Assembly (NCBI GenBank): GCA_021155195.1
Contig: JAJNPV010000037.1
Span: 310,001-374,000 of the forward strand
Direction of reading: 5' to 3'
Source of the DNA: Ohtaekwangia sp.
GTDB taxonomy: Bacteria > Bacteroidota > Bacteroidia > Cytophagales > Cyclobacteriaceae
Length of the DNA stretch: 64,000 nt
Part shown: positions 60,144 to 64,000 of the stretch, piece after piece
Layout: every line of letters starts with the position of its first letter
Numbering within the stretch: position 1 is the first letter of the stretch
Notes under the pieces: model-generated
Databases searched by the model: none
What the model was told of the DNA's origin: nothing
What the model saw: the letters and a program-made list of their open reading frames with translations, nothing else
Made by a program: the position numbers and the translations under genes

Positions 60144-60574
60144 TGTTCTTTTGAGTGACTTCGCTCAACTCTTGTAATAAAATATTTTGTATCCCCACGC
60201 CAGGGAAATGCTACATACCGTTTAATGAAGTGTAAACTTACCCGTTCTCCATTCAGGGCAACTGTTTCAAGATCTTTAATAACCTGTTCTTCACTTTTTT
60301 CTATGGAGAAGTCCCGGGTCTCGGCAAATGGGCTAGCACCTTTCAATGAGCCGAATGACTCTACCGTAATTTTACCTTCTTGTGTTTTAAAAAGAACACC
60401 TTTTTGAGAAATGCTCAACACTTTACCCGCCCAAACACCTTCTTCGTAAATACCCCAATAGAGATAACACAGGGTGCCGATGCCAAGCAACAAAGCAATC
60501 AATAGAATTCGCTTGATAATTTTGATGGTAGCCCGGGTTGTTTTTTGGATAAAGCTCTCGTTTTCCATGATCAT
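60140..60574 (-). CDS. Conserved hypothetical protein with one membrane helix
   Basis: A 144-aa protein. Basic N-terminus, helix ILLIALLLGIGTLCYLYWGIY (about 22-42), then a soluble domain beginning GVWAGKVLSISQKGVLFKTQEGKITVESFG, resembling a small beta-barrel, and a basic C-terminus. Similar proteins occur across Bacteroidota without known function. It overlaps lgt by 4 bp (ATG 60574; a second ATG at 60568 is possible) and the saccharopine-dehydrogenase-like gene by 4 bp, so the three form one operon. Confidence 0.8.
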   Translation of the reverse strand: MIMENESFIQKTTRATIKIIKRILLIALLLGIGTLCYLYWGIYEEGVWAGKVLSISQKGVLFKTQEGKITVESFGSLKGASPFAETRDFSIEKSEEQVIKDLETVALNGERVSLHFIKRYVAFPWRGDTKYFITRVERSHSKEQ

Positions 60575-61353
60575 TTCTTTTGGTTTAGCAATTTACTCTT
60601 TCTATTCAATCTTATATAGAAATAGAGTGCCATTGCAATCACCAAAATAGAGATGAATTGAGAGTTGGAAAGGATATTGTCAATTAGAAATCCGCGTTGA
60701 ATATCGCCCCTAAAAATTTCAAGCACACCCCGACCCGCAGCGTAAGCAATCAGATAGATCAAAAAGAGCTGGCCATCAAATTTCTTTTTAGACCGCAGGA
60801 AGAGTAAGACGCTAAGCAGACAAAAAATGAAAGTAGCCTCATACAACTGTGTAGGATGCAGCATTGTGTTGAGTGGCTCAGCCTGGCAAACCGGATTGGT
60901 GAAGATCACTCCCAGGAAACTGTCCGTGGGCAATCCATAACAGCAACCTGCCATAAAGCACCCGATTCTTCCTAAGCCATGAACGATGCAGGTTACCGCA
61001 GCCATAATGTCCAGCATACCCAGCGTTGAGATTTTTATTTTTTTGAAATACCACAGCATAGTTGGGATGCAGAGGAGCAGCGATCCATAAAAAACAAAAC
61101 CATTGCCTGAGATAAGCTTCTTAGGATTGTATAAGTACAAAGCCGGATCTTCAAAGATCATAAATAGCTTACCGCCAACAACACCTGCAAGTACGAGGAT
61201 GATAAAAAGTGTGTTGCTTTGGTCGAAGGTGAGCCCAAATTGTTTCTTGCCCTGCCAATACATATAGCCGAAACCAAGCAACGCACCCAAGGCGATACAA
61301 AACCCATAGGTGTATACTGTAAGTGACCCAACTTCGAATAGGATAGGATGCAT
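60571..61353 (-). CDS. lgt: Prolipoprotein diacylglyceryl transferase
   Basis: A 260-aa membrane enzyme adding a diacylglyceryl group to the lipobox cysteine of prolipoproteins. It has about seven helices; HGLGRIGCFMAGCCYGLPTD contains the R-x-G-C/N-F-x-x-G-C signature, and LHPTQLYEATFIF and YAAGRGVLEIFRGDIQRG are conserved. It would process lipoproteins such as the one encoded at 37555. The start ATG at 61353 is 73 bp from frr. Confidence 0.95.
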   Translation of the reverse strand: MHPILFEVGSLTVYTYGFCIALGALLGFGYMYWQGKKQFGLTFDQSNTLFIILVLAGVVGGKLFMIFEDPALYLYNPKKLISGNGFVFYGSLLLCIPTMLWYFKKIKISTLGMLDIMAAVTCIVHGLGRIGCFMAGCCYGLPTDSFLGVIFTNPVCQAEPLNTMLHPTQLYEATFIFCLLSVLLFLRSKKKFDGQLFLIYLIAYAAGRGVLEIFRGDIQRGFLIDNILSNSQFISILVIAMALYFYIRLNRKSKLLNQKK

Positions 61354-61372
61354 TTCAGTTTGATAATGTACT

Positions 61373-61420
61373 GATTTGAAGATTTGAAAATGAATCAGCC
61401 AACTATCAAATCCTCAAATT
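61373..61420. repeat. AT-rich imperfect inverted repeat between lgt and frr
   Basis: GATTTGAAGATTTG and CAAATCCTCAAATT pair with two mismatches over 14 bp, separated by 20 nt. The position is just after the frr stop and before lgt, so it might end or attenuate the frr transcript. It is of a different sequence from the CCACAGAGGCAC elements. Confidence 0.45.
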
Positions 61421-61426
61421 TTCACA

Positions 61427-61981
61427 CTAGACGGTCATGATCTCAACCTCTTTTTTCTTTAAAAGAGAATCAATCTTTAGGTTAAACTCGTCTGTAAGTT
61501 TTTGAACGGCTTCTTCAGCATTCTTAATATCATCCTCGGAAGCGCCTTTTATTTTTTTAAGTTGTTCATTCGTGTCTTTGCGAATACTGCGCACACTTAC
61601 TTTTCCCTGTTCGCACTCTTGACTTGCCTGACGAACCAATTGCTTCCTTCTTTCTTCGGTGAGCATGGGGATGTTAATGATGATTTGTTGCCCGTCATTT
61701 TGTGGGGTGAGGCCCAGGTTGGCAATCATGATCGCCTTTTCTATTTCCTGAATCAAACTCTTTTCCCAAGGCTTGATAAACAACGTACGCGCATCAGGCG
61801 AAGTGATGGATGAAATCTGATTGAGTGGACTCATAGCGCCATAATACGATACCTGAATGCCATCCAACATTGAAGGGTTTGCCTTGCCTGCACGAATTTT
61901 TGCCAGTTCACTGCCAACATGATTGATAGCTTTATTCATTTGGTCTTCAGCTTCTTCCAGAAATAATTCAATCTCTTCCAT
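61427..61981 (-). CDS. frr: Ribosome recycling factor
   Basis: A 184-aa protein that splits post-termination ribosomes with EF-G. LAKIRAGKANPSMLDGIQVSYYGAMSPLNQISSITSPDARTLFIKPWEKSLIQEIEKAI and the C-terminal SVRSIRKDTNEQLKKIKGASEDDIKNAEEAVQKLTDEF are diagnostic. The start is set at ATG 61981 (MEEIELFLEEA) since the open frame upstream to 62050 overlaps pyrH with no family match. It follows pyrH by 31 bp. Confidence 0.96.
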   Translation of the reverse strand: MEEIELFLEEAEDQMNKAINHVGSELAKIRAGKANPSMLDGIQVSYYGAMSPLNQISSITSPDARTLFIKPWEKSLIQEIEKAIMIANLGLTPQNDGQQIIINIPMLTEERRKQLVRQASQECEQGKVSVRSIRKDTNEQLKKIKGASEDDIKNAEEAVQKLTDEFNLKIDSLLKKKEVEIMTV

Positions 61982-62012
61982 AAAAGTTGTTGTTACGAAT
62001 GATGGTTTATAA

Positions 62013-62717
62013 TTAGCTAATGAGCGTTCCTGCTTCTTCGCCTTTCGCAATCTTTAACAGATTTCCTTTTTTGTTCATATCAAAAACAATGATCGGCAAT
62101 TTGTTTTCCTGACAAAGTGTAAAGGCAGTCATGTCCATGATATTTAATTTCTTTTGGTACGCCTCCTGAAAGCTAAGCGTACTATAACGAACCGCATCCG
62201 AAAACTTTTCCGGATCCTTATCATACACTCCATCTACCCGTGTCCCTTTCAATACAACATCTGCCTGAAGTTCGATAGCGCGCAAACTTGCGGTGGAGTC
62301 TGTTGTGAAATAGGGATTGCCAATACCGGCACCAAAAATAACAATTCTATTTTTTTCTAAGTGGCGAATGGCCCTGCGCCTGATAAAGGGCTCACAAACC
62401 TGTTCCATTTTTATGCCCGACATTAATCGGGTGTACAGCCCATGTCTTTCCAGGGCACTTTGCAATGCCATAGCATTAATAACCGTAGCTAACATACCCA
62501 TGTAGTCGCCTTGCACCCGGTCAATGCCCAGTGCTTCGGCCTGGCCACCTCGGAAAATATTACCACCTCCAATGACAATGGCTACTTGTACGCCCGCCTC
62601 TTTTACTGCTTTTATTTCTTCAGAGTATTGCTCGAGTACGGCTGGGTCGATGTGGCTGTTTTTTGAGCCCATCAGCGCTTCACCGCTGAGTTTGAGGAGG
62701 ATGCGTTTATACTTCAT
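62013..62717 (-). CDS. pyrH: Uridylate kinase (UMP kinase)
   Basis: A 234-aa amino-acid-kinase-family enzyme making UDP from UMP. MKYKRILLKLSGEALMGSKNSHID, VAIVIGGGNIFRGGQAEALGIDRVQGDYMGMLATVINAMALQSALE and DMTAFTLCQENKLPIIVFDMNKKGNL are standard. ATG 62717 is preferred over 62738, which would fall in the palindrome. It heads a pyrH-frr operon with a TATATTTG promoter box and a palindrome at the expected transcription start. Confidence 0.97.
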   Translation of the reverse strand: MKYKRILLKLSGEALMGSKNSHIDPAVLEQYSEEIKAVKEAGVQVAIVIGGGNIFRGGQAEALGIDRVQGDYMGMLATVINAMALQSALERHGLYTRLMSGIKMEQVCEPFIRRRAIRHLEKNRIVIFGAGIGNPYFTTDSTASLRAIELQADVVLKGTRVDGVYDKDPEKFSDAVRYSTLSFQEAYQKKLNIMDMTAFTLCQENKLPIIVFDMNKKGNLLKIAKGEEAGTLIS

Positions 62718-62735
62718 GCGTTGGATAATATAGTT

Positions 62736-62750
62736 CAAGGTTTAACCTTG
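62736..62750. promoter_or_regulatory. 15-bp perfect palindrome, candidate operator of pyrH
   Basis: CAAGGTT-T-AACCTTG is a perfect 7-bp inverted repeat. On the minus strand it directly follows the -7 box TATATTTG, so a bound regulator would cover the start site. Its core AGGTTTAACCT is almost the same as that of the palindrome upstream of carB (2072-2086). Confidence 0.45.
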
Positions 62751-62758
62751 CAAATATA
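62751..62758 (-). promoter_or_regulatory. -7 box of pyrH-frr (TATATTTG)
   Basis: The minus strand reads TATATTTG, fitting TAnnTTTG, 33 bp before the pyrH ATG. It is immediately followed by the palindrome at 62736-62750. Confidence 0.5.
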
Positions 62759-62792
62759 GCTAAGATACCTTTATCCAGAAGTTTTGGCGATG

Positions 62793-63209
62793 TTAAGAGG
62801 GCAAACACTGACTATGTTTTTTGATTTCTAAGTTAACTATTTGGTTTTGTAAAGTAATTTGACCGGACACACAATTTAATTGAAGTTGCTTAATTGAATT
62901 ATAAGAACGTAGAGGATTAAAGTTAATCAGCGCTCTAAGTTCTCGAGCCAGAGCTTTTGCTTCAGGTGTTAGTTCTCCTATTGGAAAGGAGTCCTGTCCT
63001 GACATATTCGTACAAAATCGATCAACAAGAAACTCAATTGCTTCAAGAATTTCATTTCGACTTACTTGTTCAGTGGTTGGATCGTTATTTTCTAAAATGC
63101 GTTGAATAATGTAATTTTTATTTACAGGATTATATTCGATTATATAGAGGAATGATTGGGGATCAATAGAAATTTCAAACCTAGCAATAGTATACAAGTG
63201 TTTTTCCAT
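62793..63209 (-). CDS. Hypothetical protein downstream of an XRE regulator
   Basis: A 138-aa soluble protein not recognised. It starts MEKHLYTIARFEISIDPQSF, has an acidic middle and ends basic (NLEIKKHSQCLPS). ATG 63209, 5 bp after the XRE stop, is preferred to an in-frame upstream start at 63266 that would overlap the regulator. The tight spacing indicates one operon, so it may be a partner or effector of that regulator; this is inference. Confidence 0.7.
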   Translation of the reverse strand: MEKHLYTIARFEISIDPQSFLYIIEYNPVNKNYIIQRILENNDPTTEQVSRNEILEAIEFLVDRFCTNMSGQDSFPIGELTPEAKALARELRALINFNPLRSYNSIKQLQLNCVSGQITLQNQIVNLEIKKHSQCLPS

Positions 63210-63214
63210 ATTGA

Positions 63215-63583
63215 TTACTCCTTGCGTTTTAATAGTTGATCTTGGAGTGAACTGATCTTTTGACATTGCTCAAGTTCTTTTTGCAGTTGATCGCACCTAC
63301 CTTTCAATTCTAAGGTGGGGGCAGTTACATTCTGGTGGTCAGTTTCTCCAAAAAGAAAGTCTAAGCTTACATTTATATTCTGAGACTTTAGCACACCTAA
63401 TATATCCATTATAGAGTCTGCTGAAGGCGATGATTTTCCAGCTTCAACTTTTAAATAAGATACCCTAGTGCGGTTTATAAGTTTGCCCATTTCTTCCTGA
63501 CTGTAACCCATTTCTTCACGAAGCTTTTTTAATCGAGCACCGAATATGATCCTTTTAAAAGATTGTTTTTGAATTTTCCTCAT
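63215..63583 (-). CDS. XRE-family helix-turn-helix regulator
   Basis: A 122-aa DNA-binding protein. The HTH domain lies at about 16-72: GARLKKLREEMGYSQEEMGKLINRTRVSYLKVEAGKSSPSADSIMDIL. The C-terminal part is a coiled coil (LELKGRCDQLQKELEQCQKISSLQDQLLKRKE) that probably dimerises. A TACTTTTG box 18 bp upstream and an inverted repeat just beyond it suggest autoregulation. Confidence 0.88.
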   Translation of the reverse strand: MRKIQKQSFKRIIFGARLKKLREEMGYSQEEMGKLINRTRVSYLKVEAGKSSPSADSIMDILGVLKSQNINVSLDFLFGETDHQNVTAPTLELKGRCDQLQKELEQCQKISSLQDQLLKRKE

Positions 63584-63600
63584 AGTATTATTTTATTCAC

Positions 63601-63608
63601 CAAAAGTA
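63601..63608 (-). promoter_or_regulatory. -7 box of the XRE operon (TACTTTTG)
   Basis: The minus strand reads TACTTTTG, matching TAnnTTTG, 18 bp before the XRE ATG at 63583. Confidence 0.5.
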
Positions 63609-63613
63609 TATAA

Positions 63614-63641
63614 TATTGTTAATATTGACAAATAAACAATA
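63614..63641. promoter_or_regulatory. Inverted repeat, candidate XRE operator
   Basis: TATTGTT and AACAATA form perfect 7-bp arms around a 14-nt AT-rich spacer. The element lies just upstream of the XRE -7 box, across the -33 position, as expected for an autoregulated gene. Confidence 0.45.
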
Positions 63642-63691
63642 CACCATGACTTTAAATTCTGAAAAGCAGAATTCTTAGAGTTGAAAACCTG

Positions 63692-63859
63692 TTGGTAAAA
63701 TATGCTAGGAATGGCATAATTGACTTTACGATTGAAGACATTAATAATTATGTTGAATCAATTAGACTGCTTCCAAATGGTGAATGGGATTATTTTGTAA
63801 ATCAAGCCCTTCATAAACGATTACCAAGTGCAGTTTTAATTGAGATAGAAATTATTTAA
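63692..63859 (+). CDS. Possible small protein, TTG start (55 aa), perhaps a gene remnant
   Basis: A frame of 55 residues beginning at TTG 63692 and ending in PSAVLIEIEII, with protein-like composition (DFTIEDINNYVESIRLLPNGEWDYFVNQALHKRLPS). The frame is open back to about 63656 without an ATG; a nearby ATG at 63646 is in another frame and stops after ten codons. It may be a small gene with a TTG start or the 3' part of a broken gene. It is not recognised. Confidence 0.4.
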   Translation: MVKYARNGIIDFTIEDINNYVESIRLLPNGEWDYFVNQALHKRLPSAVLIEIEII

Positions 63860-63865
63860 TACTTC

Positions 63866-64000
63866 TTATTTTTTTAATCTCTTTACCGAAGACACTTCTC
63901 GCCAGTTCATTGCGGTGATTTTATCGCTTCGCTCAAAACGCTGTGTGCCATCATACAAAAGTATTCCACCCTTTTGGCCGGCATACTCATTCCATTTATG
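63866..64000 (-). CDS. 3' end of an unidentified gene
   Basis: An open minus-strand frame of 44 residues enters from the right edge and stops at 63866. It ends KITAMNWREVSSVKRLKK and holds GQKGGILLYDGTQRF, a protein-like composition. Too little is present for a family call; the start lies beyond the window. Confidence 0.6.
   Translation of the reverse strand, partial: HKWNEYAGQKGGILLYDGTQRFERSDKITAMNWREVSSVKRLKK

Noticed and set aside
61982..62050. Longer frr start
   Set aside because: The added residues do not match ribosome recycling factors and would overlap pyrH.
63646..63678. ATG-initiated gene continuing into the 63692 frame
   Set aside because: The ATG frame stops after ten codons and is out of frame with the longer one; a frameshift would be needed and there is no support for it.
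1..64000. CRISPR array, tRNA/rRNA genes, insertion sequences or prophage
   Set aside because: No regularly spaced direct repeats, cloverleaf-like spacers, transposases, integrases or phage structural genes were found; spacers are mostly below 160 bp.

Overview
The window is a 64 kb chromosomal segment of a Bacteroidota bacterium, most likely a Cytophagales or Cyclobacteriaceae-like member; the species cannot be fixed from sequence alone. The signs are: an AT-rich genome with little Shine-Dalgarno signal; promoter -7 boxes of the TAnnTTTG type upstream of many operons; SusC-type carboxypeptidase-regulatory domains with VVVTGY motifs; a DUF5686 outer-membrane protein; a Ccm cytochrome c system whose CcmE has a CxxxY heme site; and many ECF sigma/anti-sigma pairs. 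No tRNA, rRNA, CRISPR array, transposase or prophage was seen, and no gene-free stretch exceeds 300 bp.

Layout. 1-2025: 5' two thirds of carB (minus), cut by the window edge. 2184-3878: GMC oxidoreductase. 3961-8604 (minus): cytochrome c maturation operon ccmB-ccmC-ccmD-ccmE-ccmF, without ccmA or ccmH. 8567-9433 (minus): Wzz-type chain-length regulator, divergent from a large surface polysaccharide locus at 9507-34573 (plus). That locus encodes nucleotide-sugar synthesis (UDP-GlcA-type epimerase, UDP-HexNAc 6-dehydrogenase, GalE, WbpE/WbpD/WbpB-like, RmlA/RmlC/RmlB without RmlD), a flippase, three polytopic polymerase/ligase-like proteins, an asparagine-synthase-like amidotransferase, a HisH-like/HisF-like/WbpG-like amidino-sugar module, a second oxidoreductase/acetyltransferase/aminotransferase trio, glycosyltransferases, and a WecA/MraY-type initiating transferase. 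The combination points to an O-antigen or capsule containing diacetamido-uronic acid sugars, probably amidino-modified as in Pseudomonas aeruginosa O5-type LPS.

34577-39443 is a mixed stretch: pheS, a third sugar aminotransferase, a 3-hydroxyacyl-CoA dehydrogenase, a Rieske-fold-like lipoprotein lacking its ligand pattern, and an amino acid permease. 39549-43425 holds an ECF sigma factor with an unusual anti-sigma-like/TonB fusion, divergent from a von Willebrand A protein that shares its SusC-like domain. 43546-48579 is a second glycan island (LPS core-like), led by a GT2-GT9 fusion, with two more GT2 enzymes and two FkbM methyltransferases. 48678-62717 is mainly housekeeping: sigma factor and zinc anti-sigma, gmk, nadD, DUF5686 protein, mnmH-selD (selenium-modified tRNA), a TPR-SUMF1 protein with its own sigma/anti-sigma pair, a saccharopine-dehydrogenase-like protein, lgt, frr and pyrH. 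The right edge has a small XRE regulator operon with a candidate operator and the 3' end of an unidentified gene.

Points that merit a second look: the GT2-GT9 fusion; the HisF-like protein that lost its catalytic aspartate beside a WbpG-like enzyme that lost most zinc cysteines; the CxxxY CcmE; the TonB-domain anti-sigma fusion facing a vWA protein with a TonB-box-like motif; near-identical palindromes at the promoters of two pyrimidine genes, carB and pyrH; intergenic imperfect inverted repeats, one of which supplies the C-terminal codons of mnmH; and overlapping divergent promoters between wzz and the polysaccharide locus.
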